Origin: Symbiodinium kawagutii
Taxonomy: Eukaryota; Sar; Dinophyceae; Suessiales; Symbiodiniaceae
Assembly: GCA_009767595.1 (NCBI GenBank)
Contig: VSDK01004339.1
Location: forward strand, 330,812 to 394,811
Reading direction: 5' to 3'
DNA length: 64,000 bases
The notes below the pieces were generated by a model. It was not told where the DNA came from and did not search any database. It was given only the letters and a program-made list of their open reading frames with translations. This document shows, one piece after another, positions 1 through 11,869 of this stretch (position 1 is the first letter of the stretch; the number at the start of each line of letters is the position of its first letter). A program made the position numbers and the translations under genes.

Positions 1-943
1 TTGCTTGGCACATGCTTGATTGTCTACATTTTTGAATTTGGATATATCATGATTTGGCAGCTGTTACCTGGATTGCTGTGGCCGTAGTCCAACAACTCTC
101 AACGGATGCAGGAAAAGAATCGGCCACTGGTAACGGCAAGCATAGGAATCACCATGGGTAACAAACATTGTCGTACAAAAAGTATAGGTGTCATCACCAT
201 GGTGTAACTTCCCACAGCACCTGGCCACCTTCAAGATGCGAAGATGGTATCCTGGAGCTGAGGTTCAGGCAAACCCAACCTCTACATCAAAGGAGAAGAT
301 GCCAACAGAGCTGCTTGGAGAAGTTATGGTACCAGTCGACCGTGGTTATGGTGCACCAAGCAAGATCGATTCCAGCCATCAATCATCGATCATCGACAGG
401 ACGAAACAGCTGGTACTTATTTTTTCCATTTTTGTTGGAAGGTCCACAGCAGGGGCACTGTTGCCGTTGGAGCCGCTTCAGGTTCTGAAGAGGAAAAGAC
501 ACGTACCTACATAATGGTACATATATACCTATATATATATATATATGTAATTAATTACTACACACACACGCGTATGTACTTGGTACATTTGGTTTGTTTC
601 ACATTTTGCGCATCGTTTTCTTCGTCGCGTTTCTGACTTCTTCCGCTGGGAGTCTCCTTCTTCGGACTTGGTGACTGAAAATCCTATCTTTGCCACAAGG
701 GGAAGCTGCAAAGTGGCCCAGTTGTAGATTGATTTCATAAAGTACATACATGCATAGGCGCACACCCATCCCAACAGTTTCACTAACCGGTCACCAGTTT
801 GGGGATGCTGTTCACAGCTGACCAGGGAATCGACAGCCACCGAGTTGGGGTGGGCTCGACCTTCGAGTGACCGTATTAAACACAGGCAATTTGCAGCTGC
901 ATGAAGTCAATGCTGAACCCAGACGCCAAAGGAAATGGACTGT
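1..943. other. Left-edge sequence, no gene recognised
   Basis: I see no reading frame here with recognisable protein character on either strand. The sequence holds short AT dinucleotide runs near 530-548 and otherwise unremarkable mixed-composition DNA. Confidence 0.5.
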
Positions 944-947
944 ATAT

Positions 948-1049
948 GGCGGTTTCTCAAAATAGGGGTACCCCCCAATCATCCATTAGTAGTCATTTAT
1001 AGTAATGAACCCAGTATTTTAATGGAACCCCCCATTTTGAGAAACCATC
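948..1049. mobile_element. Family A inverted-repeat element (MITE-like), copy 1
   Basis: Starts GGCGGTTTCTCAAAATAGGG and ends with the inverted form (CCATTTTGAGAAACCATC). It is flanked on both sides by ATAT (944-947 and 1050-1053). At 102 bp it has no coding capacity. The matching ends and duplicated flank indicate insertion rather than chance. Confidence 0.8.
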
Positions 1050-1053
1050 ATAT

Positions 1054-3267
1054 AGACCATTGATGGTTGACAGTGCTTGAAAAAAGCGCATGTTCGATGA
1101 CAATCAACATCAATTAACAATCTTGTAGGCATGATATGCAACAAGTAAGATGATTTGTTGTTGTGATTGTTGTTTATAGCAAGTATATGATCATGATTAC
1201 AGTCGATGTCAAAGGCTCCCTGGGGTGGGAAGGGGTGGGACTGGGTGGATCCTCCAAGTCCTTCTTGATATTGAAACTCCCGCTTGTGAGTTCGCTTGAT
1301 CTCAGGATGGTATTCCAGATGTTCTTCTTTCTGAAGGCAGAAGTTTGGACAGCGACAGCAGCTGAAACTGCTTTGCCGTTACTCCTGGTAGCTTCCGAGC
1401 GGCGCCTCAAACCCTCAACTTGGAGATTTCTAATCAACTGAAATCACCTGAGTCATCAGTGGCATGTGAGCAGAAGTCGAATCTCATCAGTGCGGCAGGA
1501 GCCACCATCCTCGTGCAGAACGGCCCTCCCGTCTCGGTGAAGAGCGATGCCAGCACCCTGCAGAAGCCACCGGCAGCCTCTTCAGGCAGGAAGAAATCGG
1601 TTTTTCAGCTGTTGAACCACTGCTTATGCACTGTTTAAGCACTTGTTTCACCACTACCTCACCATTCACGACCAGCTATTTTCTTTTTCAGCATTAATGA
1701 ACTCCAGCTCTGAAAACCGAATATCAACCACTAATCTTAACCCTTACTTTTATCCAGCAATAGTTCCCCAGCTTCTAACCATTTCCACCCATGAATCAAC
1801 CACTGAATCAACCACTGTTTCCCACCATGGCACGACTACCTTGGAGCTTCTCAGGTGGGAACGGCGCAGTGAAGGTGTGAAGGGATGGAGCGGGCTGGAG
1901 CGGGCTGGAGCCCGCGGCTCCCCGCGTGTGTTGCGGCTCGATCGTGGCCCTTGGACCGCGGTACCCAGGTTCTGTCATGACCTGAGTTACTTACTAGGTA
2001 CTTTTGTATACATTTGTGGTTTCAACGGAACGCTTTTGTGGATAGGTGGATGCCACCACAAGATCTATGAACACACCCACATCTCCTATTTACAGATCAT
2101 TTTTCCCAGTTTACTGGTCGCAACATAAATGATCATTTACATTCATCACCGCCTGCAGACAAGGGAAGCGTTCAGTCAATGCTCTCTTAGAGACCAGGCC
2201 GCAGAGGCTTTGGATAGCCAGCGGCAAGTGTGTCAGGCAGACAGCAACAAGGGCAAGCCACCACTTCCCACAGGAACAGAAGTTCCATGATAAGTTCTAC
2301 CAAGGGCAACTTGCCACTTACACTCTGGCAACCTAACTGGAAGCCAATAATCATCATTTTTTTTGGTAGGTAAACCAGCTATTCCTATGGATGAGTTCTA
2401 TGTTCGCCACCAGGTGAATTCATTTCTGGACCCAGGGTCTTGGAGCTACCAACAACTCGGCCAGGCGGTTGCAGCAGCTCCTGCCGCATCTCTTCCTGCT
2501 CTGGCAGCTGCAAGCCATCTCCCCAGCCGTGGCGGATGGAGTCGTGGTAGTCCTATGGCGAGCTGGTGAGCTTCACCGACAGCCATGGTAGTAGTGATGA
2601 AGCCATCACAGTTGGACTAGAAACTGGTCATGGCGACGATGTGAACATCAAAGTACCAGGCTATGAGCCATACGGATTCATGAGCACAAGATACTGAATC
2701 CATATTTACCAGCGATATTGATTCAGTTCCCCTACACTTTTTGAGTTCTGTCCTTGTTGGAGATGTTCATATCCCATCCCAAAGTGGCACTTGAAACCAA
2801 CTGGCTGAACAGGATGGCAAGGCAGTTCATGGTCTCCGCCAATGGGGCCGAGGTATAATCAGAATTGCGGGGTGAAGTCAAGGTACCCAATTTTTATGAT
2901 CGTCATGCTGTTTTATTGCCAGTCCGTAGGCACCCTGGAATTGCTGACAATCAAACTCATGGAAGAAAAGCAACATGACATAATCACCATTGAAGTGACT
3001 GATGTTTCCAACTATTGTGTCTTGTGATAGCAATGGCACATCATTCATAGCACATCACTAGCCATTCCATACATTCCATTCATTCCATAGTTGGTTGAGG
3101 ATGATTAAGAACCATTAGCCCACCATTCACCAACCATTCACCATGGATGTCCACTTCTGGCGCTAGGTGCTGGTGCCGCCGCAGGTGCTGGTGCAGCGGC
3201 ATCTGGCCTGGCTGAGGCCGAGCACAACATATTTGCCATCCACAGGGTTTCATCATGTTTCTCGCTG
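1054..3267. other. Gene-poor stretch
   Basis: No convincing exon was found. Several short open frames occur (for example around 1645-2128 and 2363-2569) but they lack family resemblance, consistent splice context or compositional bias. The stretch is treated as intergenic or intronic. Confidence 0.45.
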
Positions 3268-3271
3268 ATAT

Positions 3272-3534
3272 GGTGGTTTCTGAAAATAAGGGACCCCCAC
3301 ATCATCCTTATATAAGCCATCTATAGTAGTAACCCTGCTTTTTTTTGGGTCCCCTATTTTGAGAAACACCCAGACGGTGGTTTCTCGAAATAGGGGTACC
3401 CAAAAATGATCAAACACGGTTGGTTTATTACTAAGAATGCTTTTTCATGGACGAACCCCCAAAAAGGTCGGTTTATCAATATCAATGGTAAATAAGCTGG
3501 ATGATTTGGAGGTCCCCTATTTTAAGAAACACCT
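3272..3534. mobile_element. Two family A elements side by side inside one target duplication
   Basis: The first unit runs 3272-3371 (GGTGGTTTCTGAAAATAAGG to GAGAAACACCC). A 4-base spacer AGAC follows, then the second unit 3376-3534, which starts GGTGGTTTCTCGAAATAGGG. ATAT flanks the pair as a whole (3268-3271 and 3535-3538), so the two units share one pair of target repeats. The second unit is longer (159 bp) and contains partly repeated interior sequence. Confidence 0.75.
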
Positions 3535-3613
3535 ATATCTACTTGTCCGTCTCATCTTTGTAGCTATCTATCCGGCCAACTGTCTAGAATGACGGACCAG
3601 TTGTTTTGCCTAC

Positions 3614-3659
<46 letters not shown>
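3614..3659. repeat. (TATC)n microsatellite
   Basis: About eleven uninterrupted tandem copies of TATC. A simple-sequence repeat with no coding meaning. Confidence 0.95.
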
Positions 3660-3660
<1 letters not shown>

Positions 3661-3948
3661 ATGTATGGCAGTGATCCATGTATCGAATCAAATACGAATT
3701 GGATTTGATCTACTCTCATCTAACCTAAATCTGATGGAATCTACTGTAACTTAATCAAATTGAGTTGAGCTATCGGTCTATTATCTATGTATCGAGTCAG
3801 TATCCAGTACTTTGAAGGCTACTCCCACTCTCTAGGTCAGAGAGTTGAGCTACCAACCCCAGGATGAGGAATGGGAATGGTACGAAGAAGACGAAGAGGG
3901 CGAAGAAGAGGAAGGCGAATTTGAGGACTGACAGCTGGGAGCAGATGT

Positions 3949-4061
3949 GGCCATGGGTCAATATTAATTAACCAACTAATGGTGAATAATAGCCACCAAT
4001 CATAGGGAAAACAATGGCTAATGATAGGGGAACCAGGGGTACAGGGTTTTGACCCACAGCC
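3949..4061. mobile_element. Family B inverted-repeat element, copy 1
   Basis: Starts GGCCATGGGTCAATATTAA and ends GTTTTGACCCACAGCC, an imperfect inverted pair. It is flanked by ATGT on both sides (3945-3948 and 4062-4065). The interior carries the family B signature CATAGGGAAAACAATGG and GGGGAACCAGGGGTA, shared with the copies near 7.9, 12.7, 14.4, 23.9, 35.8 and 57.3 kb. Confidence 0.85.
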
Positions 4062-4140
4062 ATGTGAGTCAACACAAATTTTGGTCTTTCTCTGTGCTTC
4101 TCTCTCTCTCGCTCTGTTTTTGTGCACTGTGACTACTTGC

Positions 4141-4405
4141 TGCATGCATGCATACATACTTATATTCATACATACATTCATACAGACATACAGACATACA
4201 TTCATACATTCATACAGACATACATACATACACTCATACACTCATACACACATACATACATCCATTACATTGCATTGCATTGCATTGCATGGCATGGCAT
4301 TGCATTGCATTGCACTACATTACATTATCATCACATTACATTACATTACATTACACTACATTACAATACATTACAATACAACATTACATTACATTACATT
4401 ACATA
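4141..4405. repeat. Compound microsatellite (CATA/CATTCATA, then CATTG and CATTA pentamers)
   Basis: The first half is built from CATA and CATTCATA units. It changes into CATTG pentamers near 4265 and TTACA pentamers from about 4315. Long open frames in all three plus frames are a product of the repeat and are not genes. Confidence 0.9.
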
Positions 4406-4414
4406 CGCACATAT

Positions 4415-6235
4415 TGGATGTTTCCATCAATTGAACATTGTTGAAACAAATTGTGAAAAAACTTGCTGTACGCAGTGGTTTACGGTTTACGGGTTAGTTA
4501 TACATAATAAGTGGTTATATCAATGGAGGATACCTTGTATCTTATTTATACCTTTTTTATACCGGAATTTTCACGAAATGCCGGCTCTTAGTCATACTTT
4601 GCACCACTCGGTCTAGTATCATGGCCCGTGACATGGGATTGATTATGTACGCCAAAAGTTAGAGCTTAATCAGAGAAAATACCCAACGGTCAATGATCTA
4701 TACATGAATGCCACTTGGAGTTCTTGAATGTTACGGATCTTATTGTCTACATGTATCCCACTGTATGCCCCCAAAGTGTTAGTGATATATAGGTATATGT
4801 TTATATACACATGTACAATCATGCATACACCTGTGCTAACTGCTAACATTGATCTTTTCTGATTTTTTTTGACAACCCTCAGACGGTCCGTTACGTCTCC
4901 ATTTGGCTACCCCAGCCATGGTGCAAGCCCAAAACGATGCTATCTTTGGTTGGCTGATAAACCATGAAATTCGTCGTGGTTATGTTGCCCAAGCTTTTTC
5001 TAAAACAGTTGCATTGCACACAGTGCCTATGCCTATGTATATATGCACATGTATATACATCTCAGATAAACCGGCTCGTATAGATTATAGATAGTAAAGA
5101 GACAAGAAGATATCCATCTGTAGACAGATAGATAGATGGATAGATAGATAAACAGGTCGCTAGCCAAAGACCCGCTGAGCCACTGTACCACTGCCGCAGG
5201 ACGACCCGGTGGTCGACGTGCCCAGCCTTGGACCGCCGCAGGCCGCGTTTGGATCGAATGGGTAAACCCACCAACCAACCAGCCAGCCAACCAGCCAACC
5301 AACCTACCAACCAAGCTAAAATCCAATCAATCTAATGAATATTCAATGGTATCCCATTGGATCTATTTATCTAATGCTTGTTAGTTGAATCAACCAACCG
5401 TTGGATATTCATTAGATCCAACCATATGATTGGATATCAACGACCATTGGATATTCATTGATGAACTGAAATTGTAATGTGGTAGTTGGCAGGTAGTTCA
5501 CAAATCATTGATAACAGTAGTAGAATAGTTTATGCATGACTGGTTGATGATCAATGGTTGTCCATTTGATTCAGTGTTGATACATGCCAAAATGACGCAA
5601 AACAACTCAGTGGATATGTGTCATAAGGCCAAACATGATCAAGATATGGGAACCCGAGCCACAGTGTGAAGCTTCTGGTGGAGGTTGCTGTCAACCACTG
5701 CCACATGATCCTAGATGTCCCCCACATGGCTGGCCAAACAGCTCGCTGACGTAGCTCCAAGCATGTTATTTTGATGTGTGATATTGGTTAGTCTATGTTA
5801 GTCTACAAGGACGTTACAGTATATTGATGTGTGATATCAAATATTGTTTAGTCTATGTCTATGTTAGTCTGATTCTTTGCCCATTCTGCGGAAGTGCCGT
5901 CCTTTTTGTCGAATCTCGGTTGTCCACATTTTGTTTTGGACAACTGTCAGCGACGCTTCCTGATAAGTATCAAATGGAAAAGACCATAGAAAAACTCTCT
6001 GGTGGCGTTTAGGACGTGCCAAGATCACAGCAACACTTAGAAAATTCCAGGTTAGATACCTGGAGAAACTCGAGGCAAGAGCTCCGCTACTGTTTCGTTT
6101 ACATGATCAACATTGACCTGTACCCGGAAAACATTTGTTCGCACGAAGCGTGAGCACCACCAACATTTGTACATCAATTATAGCATAGTGTACGCAAAAG
6201 CACTCATTGTAAATGGTTATGCATGGTTATACCTC
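4415..6235. other. Gene-poor stretch with small inverted repeats
   Basis: No exon is supported. A CCAACCAG-rich low-complexity run lies at 5262-5315. At 5331-5462 the motif CCRTTGGATATTCATT occurs twice on the plus strand, and its reverse complement occurs once just upstream, which could form a hairpin. Confidence 0.45.
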
Positions 6236-6237
6236 AT

Positions 6238-6332
6238 GGGTGTTTCTCAAAATGAGGGACCACCCAAATCATCCAGTTCTTAACCATAGTATTGAACCAA
6301 CCACTGTTGGGTTTGCGATTTGAGAACAACCA
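6238..6332. mobile_element. Decayed family A element
   Basis: The left end GGGTGTTTCTCAAAATGAGG is clear. The right end (GCGATTTGAGAACAACC) is diverged and no target duplication is visible. Confidence 0.5.
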
Positions 6333-7227
6333 ACCAACAGCCTGACTCGATATGCTGGGAGCAATGACTCCCAAAATTCAATGGAAATATCCAAAAAAAG
6401 AGAGAAACAACAATATATGCTGAAAAAATCTGAAAAACATAATCTGAAATATCAAAAAATAACAGAGAAACAAGCATATATCAACACATCACCACATCAC
6501 CCGAGTACGTACATTTCTTGTACACCTTTGCGCCTCGCGCCTCAGGCGGCGAAGCTGAAGGGAGCTTCCCAGCGATAATGTCACTGAGCGTCTCGATGTG
6601 TGGCACAGCCGGTACAGGGTTCTGGAAACCATGCAGCTGTCAGAGGCTATCAGGAGGGAGGATTTGGAACATTTCGACAGCATTTTTTCAAATAGCCAAG
6701 AAAAATATAGAAAAACAGCTAATGGATTCTAATTATAGGAGACTGTAGGAGTATTGGTTTGGACTTGGATGAAACCAACTGTGAAAAGACCTTGGAGCAG
6801 GAGTGAACGACGCCACACATCTGAACAGCTCCATGGTCATGTGGTCTCCTGCATTGCACAGGATCTCCCATTGCCGCGCAGGGGATCACGGAATCGACCG
6901 AGTCATCGTTTCACGGGATTTCCATTGAAAAGGGCTCTTTAGAAGCCTGGGTAGGGCCAGCCTGGGATTTTCCACCTTGAAACGGATTCCATCCTCCATT
7001 GCTGGAATTCTCCTTGCGCCAGGGCCCTGCCTACAGGCTTCTGGAGGCTCCACCGCTCTCTGCAAAAGCAGAGAGGCTTAACCTCCGAGCGCATTGGCCC
7101 GGCGAAAACGGGTCTCGCTGAGATGGGGACTCTGATGGTTTCTAACCCGAAACGAACGCAGAGCAGCTTTTGGGGTGTTTTTTTGAACAAAAGAAACCGA
7201 CGCCAAAAGGATAATTACGCTATTTGA
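6333..7227. other. No supported gene
   Basis: A short minus-strand stretch at about 6510-6630 stays open after a CTGACAG acceptor-like site, but it resembles no family I know. Nothing else stands out. Confidence 0.4.
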
Positions 7228-7345
7228 TTACTGGAGTTGCTCCATGAGTTCATGGCAACGATCCGCAGCACCTACAATTCCCAAGGCATCCGAAAGCGCA
7301 TTGTTGTGCTTACTAAGGCCCCAGCGTCGAGTGAACCAAAAGAAT
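7228..7345 (-). CDS. Possible last exon of a DEDDh (DnaQ/RNase T-like) 3'-5' exonuclease
   Basis: Read on the minus strand, this stretch ends in a TAA at 7228-7230 and encodes WGLSKHNNALSDALGIVG followed by a short hydrophilic tail. HNALSDA fits the ExoIII motif (HxAxxDA) that carries the last catalytic histidine and aspartate of DEDDh exonucleases, and the motif sits near the C-terminus as in that family. These enzymes trim nucleic acids from the 3' end using two metal ions. The upstream boundary is unclear: the frame stays open leftwards on the minus strand, and a GCAG|G acceptor near 7405 is one option. No exons for the other three acidic motifs were found, so this could be an isolated fragment or a chance match. 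Confidence 0.35.
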
Positions 7346-7519
7346 GGCGGAAAGAAAAAGCGTTCGCGGCATGGGAATGTGACGCTGAAACCTGCATCTC
7401 GAAGTAGTATAGGTCTTGGAGATGAACCGCTGCAGAAATACATTCGAAGCCTCCCAACTTTCAAAAACACATGAAGCAACCCACCAAAAACGTCCCAGCA
7501 TGAATCATCATGATCATTT

Positions 7520-7621
7520 GGGTGTTTCTCAAAATAGGGGTACCCCCAAATCATCCACTAGTAGTCATTAGCAATAAACCAACCATAACTTTGGGGGTCC
7601 TCCATGGCTTGAGAAACCACC
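7520..7621. mobile_element. Family A element
   Basis: Starts GGGTGTTTCTCAAAATAGGG and ends CTTGAGAAACCACC. Flanked by ATTT at 7516-7519 and 7622-7625. It contains the common interior CCCCCAAATCATCC. Confidence 0.85.
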
Positions 7622-7850
7622 ATTTTGAGCAGGGCGCTACCCTGATGGGTCGCACCATGGTGTCTCGGTCCCAGGAGGAGGACCCGTTCCTGCAGTTTCT
7701 TGATCGCTGGTGGGGAGTCTCAGCGGCGAGGTGAAGTTGATGGTTCCGACCACGTGGAGAATAGGCGGGTTGTCAAGCAGTGAACCAACCAACAACCATG
7801 GTTAGCTAGCGGGTTAGAGGTGAATGATAGGGGATATACCAGATATATAT

Positions 7851-7980
7851 GGCGGTCGTCAAGGCTCTAACCAAGCAATTCATTGGGGGATAATAAGCAA
7901 CTAATAAGGTTTAATAAGGAAAACAGCCTGGTTAATGATAGGGGAACCTGGGGGACTAAGGGTGAACTGACCCACTGCCC
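7851..7980. mobile_element. Family B element, diverged subtype
   Basis: Ends are GGCGGTCGTCAAG and CTGACCCACTGCCC, flanked by ATAT (7847-7850 and 7981-7984). The interior reads GGGGAACCTGGGGGACTAAG, a subtype shared with the element at 30356-30474. Confidence 0.75.
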
Positions 7981-8077
7981 ATATTGTTTGTTAATGGGTT
8001 GTGATGATCCATGCTGGATCAATGGGTTACACTTGGCACATGTTGGCACTTGATTTGACGATCAATGGTTCATAAAT

Positions 8078-8196
8078 GGTGGTTCCTCAAAATCGGGGTA
8101 CCGGGTACCCCATAGTACCCCCAAATCATCCAATCTTAATGCTTTTTTCGTAGAACACCAACCATTTTGGGGGTTCCCCCATTTTCAGAAACCACC
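8078..8196. mobile_element. Family A element without visible target duplication
   Basis: The left end is GGTGGTTCCTCAAAATCGGG and the right end CCATTTTCAGAAACCACC. The interior contains a duplicated GGTACC-type segment. The flanks do not match. Confidence 0.65.
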
Positions 8197-8407
8197 CAGT
8201 GGTTCATCAATGGTTGACGTCAGACAGGAATTGAAGGAGGGAAGCCATGAGCTCCTCCCGTCAGGAGCACGAATGGTGGCCTTCTGCTGGGCTCCTTCAT
8301 TGGCATTGCTTTAGGTCTCGGTCTCGAGGTGCCACTGCTTGGTGTCACGTGTTTCCGGAACCAAACTCACCTGGAAGTTAAGCCTGTCATCCTTGTATAT
8401 ACTGGCT

Positions 8408-8461
8408 GGTGGTTTTTCAAATGGTTGGTTGACTGATATTTTCATGGGGGTTATCGCCACC
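8408..8461. mobile_element. Short family A2 element
   Basis: Starts GGTGGTTTTTC and ends ATCGCCACC. The interior TGGTTGGTTGACTGATATT closely matches that of the element at 13186-13271, so the two form a sub-family distinct from the main A type. Confidence 0.55.
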
Positions 8462-8699
8462 AACCAACCAGTATATTTTTGATATAGTACTATACATGGT
8501 GGATTACCCATCACCCAAGCGATGGGGGTTGAGTTTTGTCAGCTGGACCCACTAGCCGGGGCCCCATCCTAAGGCAGAATACTGCCAGGGGTCGATCTCT
8601 GGGCTTTGTGATCATCGTTTGGTTTGCAAAGAATTTGTCGATGTCTAATCCAGCATTGAAATCATTTCTAGAATTGATGGCAACTGGTATCATCTACAA

Positions 8700-8781
8700 T
8701 AACTGGATAGCTTACAGCCAGTAACTTTGGGGTGTTTAGTGTTTTTGGGATTGCTTTGATTTACCACATACCCACTAAAAA
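8700..8781 (+). repeat. Dispersed repeat R, copy 1
   Basis: Shares CTGGATRGCTTA, GTTTTTGGGAT, TTGATTTACCA and CCACTAAAAA, in the same order and spacing, with 34989-35107. A further partial copy lies at 11113-11170. Confidence 0.6.
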
Positions 8782-9656
8782 TTCAGAAAGGGACGCCGTC
8801 AGTCCCCACGTTTCTACATCACTTTTTTAAGACAAATTCATTGATATTCCAATTGGCTTTATCCCCATACCTGTCACTAACCTAGTAGTCAGCGCCCACT
8901 GCCTTCCCTCCAACTGCACCGGACCAAGACTCAGAACTAAGGTGCTGGCTGAAACCAAAACAAAAAAAGCACCGAAAAAAAAAAAAAATCGGTGCCCCCC
9001 CCTCCCCCAGGAGAAGGCATGGGCCCAGGCCCAAACCCAACCACTTAAGGGTTAAATGTCACCTAGAATTTGCAGCCAAAGGACAAGAAAGTCCATGTAC
9101 ATCCTCCCCATCCCATCCTCGTGCATGAAAAGTTACTTCTAAAAATGCAATCTACACACACTTCTTCCAAAAAACCTTCTGTCATAATAATTTCACCCAG
9201 TATACCTTGAACAAAACAGACCCTGGGCAACAAAAAATATTTCAAAAAGTAATCATAAATAAGAAAAAAAAATTTTTTTTTTTCTGTTTTTTTTTTTTTT
9301 TTTCGGCTTTTTTGTTTTTAAAAACCCAGACCAGATGTTCTTTGACAAGGTTTTTTTACCCATCTGTAGATCTGTGATTCTTCAATCCTGTTTGGTCCCG
9401 ATTTGTGTTTACATTCCCACCATTTTTGTCACAAAATAGACTAGACAAAAATATGCTTTGTTTAGAGAAACAATCTCAAACGTTCTAGAATAAAAAGTAT
9501 CTAGGGGTGCTATGGGAAAAAATACTGAGAATTCCTATGAGCGACTATGGGAATGATATGGGTAAACCATAAAGATCTCATGGCAACTATTTACATATAA
9601 AGCACTCAGAAACAAAACATATTGCTTTATGTTTACAATGAGGCAGCATAGGAATG
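8782..9656. other. A/T-homopolymer-rich, no gene
   Basis: Poly-A and poly-C runs occur around 8967-9008, and poly-A followed by poly-T around 9263-9303. No exon is supported. Confidence 0.5.
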
Positions 9657-9972
9657 NNNNNNNNNNNNNNNNNNNNNNNNNNNNNNNNNNNNNNNNNNNN
9701 NNNNNNNNNNNNNNNNNNNNNNNNNNNNNNNNNNNNNNNNNNNNNNNNNNNNNNNNNNNNNNNNNNNNNNNNNNNNNNNNNNNNNNNNNNNNNNNNNNNN
9801 NNNNNNNNNNNNNNNNNNNNNNNNNNNNNNNNNNNNNNNNNNNNNNNNNNNNNNNNNNNNNNNNNNNNNNNNNNNNNNNNNNNNNNNNNNNNNNNNNNNN
9901 NNNNNNNNNNNNNNNNNNNNNNNNNNNNNNNNNNNNNNNNNNNNNNNNNNNNNNNNNNNNNNNNNNNNNNNN
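9657..9972. other. Assembly gap (316 N)
   Basis: Unresolved bases. The gap abuts a decayed tandem-repeat region, a common cause of assembly failure. Any reading frame crossing it is an artefact. Confidence 0.98.
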
Positions 9973-10830
9973 ACAAGAAGTGATATCAGACTGTCTTTTG
10001 GGGAGAGCATATGTATAGTAAGATGAAGAAAAGTCATGGAAAAGTGCTTGCTCAAAGCAAATGACTGGCATGTAAGCAATTGAAACCTTGGGTGGAGAAC
10101 ATACGCATAGCATGGAAAATGAGAAGACGTGATAAGAATACTATCAAACCATGGAGAAAGATTAGCACAATATAGGGAAAACAAAGAAACAATATGGTAT
10201 GCACTGGGAATGAAGGATGGGAAAGGTTACAAGAATACCATGGAGTAGTACAGGAAGAGATTTGCCATACTTGGAGGAAACCACAAGGATAATCTAGGAT
10301 GTAATGGAAACCTTCTGAAAGGACATAGAGATAGCATGAATTGAGCCAAAACCCGCTTGTAGGGGATGGTAAAAGTAATAGCATGGGAAGCCATAACAAC
10401 ATCTTTTTGTTGGGGGAGGGGCAGGTCATAGAGAACCAGAATAGAATGTAGTGAGAGTATTGAAACAACAAAGGGTAATGCATAAAGACCACTTAGGAAG
10501 GGCATAGACATAGTATGCCAAAACAATGGAACCTCATTTAATGTAAGTACATGAACGACATGGAAAACATGCACATATACTAGGTGAAAAGCAAAGGATT
10601 TTTTTTGGAATGCAACAAAGGGAAAAACATATACATATCCTAGGTGGGAAGCATAGGAGTATTGTGGGAATGCGGCAAGGGGAAACATAAAACAACTCCA
10701 TAGGAAATGCATATCATATGAAGAAAGCAAACCGACAGTATGGGGTGCCATGGAAGCAAGGCAAAGAACAGATTTTGCAACAATACACAAGAATAGGATT
10801 GGCACTACCTGGGAAACCACCGTATTTTTA
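9973..10830. repeat. Decayed purine-rich tandem array of about 60-bp units
   Basis: CATATACTAGGTGAAAAGCA at 10573 is matched 60 bases later by CATATCCTAGGTGGGAAGCA. Weaker versions of ACATA..CATAGCATGGAAA recur through the block (near 10100, 10322, 10503). The plus strand is strongly A/G-rich. The long minus-strand open frame (10227-10820) shows the same roughly 20-residue periodicity and is best read as a by-product of the repeat. Confidence 0.55.
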
Positions 10831-11753
10831 AATTTGAATATATCATAATTATATCTAATTTCATTTACACAATGTAATTACGTATTTTTTAAAATCAAAC
10901 ATATACAAGAATGAAAATGAAGAACATATTGTGTTAAATTTGCCTGCTGAAATCTTCGTCAATCCTTACAATGATGTTCAGACAACTGTCTGGAAATATG
11001 TCTACAACATTGTAATTTTAATGAAAAACAGCTAAAAACAGTGAAAAAAAGGGGGACCCACAGCGTCTCGCTCTCTAAAAATTCAGCTTTTTGCAAGAAA
11101 TCCAGTGCACAATTTCATATACCCACTAGAAACGAAACGTTTAGCAAGGGATCCAGTTGCGCCACCAAGATGATCATTGTCATTCTTGGTTCTGATGGCG
11201 AGTCGATATCGCAGGACGCCTGGCGCCATAAATGGCACCATGATTTTGAGTATCGAAGATTTGCAGACAGTGGTTCCTTAAATGTATTACAAGATTATCA
11301 CAGAAACATCATGGAACATCTACATAGTGGTTAATCCATCTACATAGTGGTTAAGCAATATTAGATGACATGTAACATCTTTCAAATACCTAGTCAATGA
11401 TTGGCAGCTCGTGCCTTGTTTTGCCAGTGACTACAAAATCAGCTGTAACAACTTGGAACTTTACATAGATATCTCTTCATTTTCTTGCGATTGCACTGCC
11501 ATTCTCAATCATGAATTTCTGCAGAATCTTGATTTGAGTCAACGGCGTGAGTCCCAAGCACCAGCAACAATTGGTTGGATAACACGAGTTTTCCCCAATG
11601 CTTACAATATCTTACAATGATTGTTCCCATAGTTGATCATGACATATCATGACTATGAATGAATGAAAACCACCATCGATCATGACTGATGAGTGGTTCA
11701 TGTTACTTAAGTGCTTTACTACCATCACCTGCAACCATCACCGTATTCACATA
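10831..11753. other. Gene-poor, includes partial repeat R (11113-11170)
   Basis: 11113-11170 matches the right half of repeat R (CATATACCCACTA, then TTTAGCAAGGGATCCAGTT and GCCACCAAGA). No exon is supported, although 11041-11334 is open on the plus strand. Confidence 0.45.
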
Positions 11754-11755
11754 TA

Positions 11756-11867
11756 CCCTCTGGTAAACAAACCTGGCAATGGAAAATGCACCATTTATAG
11801 CTGGTTTCCCAGGGTTTCCTATCAAACGTGGTGATTTTCCATTGCCAGGTTAGGGACTACCAGAGGC
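11756..11867. mobile_element. Family C inverted-repeat element, copy 1
   Basis: The left end CCCTCTGGTAAACAAACCTG is mirrored by CCAGGTTAGGGACTACCAGAGG at the right end. Inner arms share GGCAATGGAAAAT. TA lies immediately outside both ends (11754-11755 and 11868-11869), consistent with a 2-bp TA target. Confidence 0.8.
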
Positions 11868-11869
11868 TA

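Noticed and set aside
4021-4616. Overlapping open frames rich in HTYIHT and ITLHYITLHY
   Set aside because: They run through CATA/CATTA microsatellite and are open in all frames because the repeat lacks stops.
6510-6640. Minus-strand stretch encoding HIETLSDIIAGKLPSASPPE
   Set aside because: It is open after a CTGACAG acceptor-like site, but I recognise no family and found no neighbouring exon.
9535-10184. Open frames crossing the N gap
   Set aside because: They contain over 100 undefined residues and cannot be evaluated.
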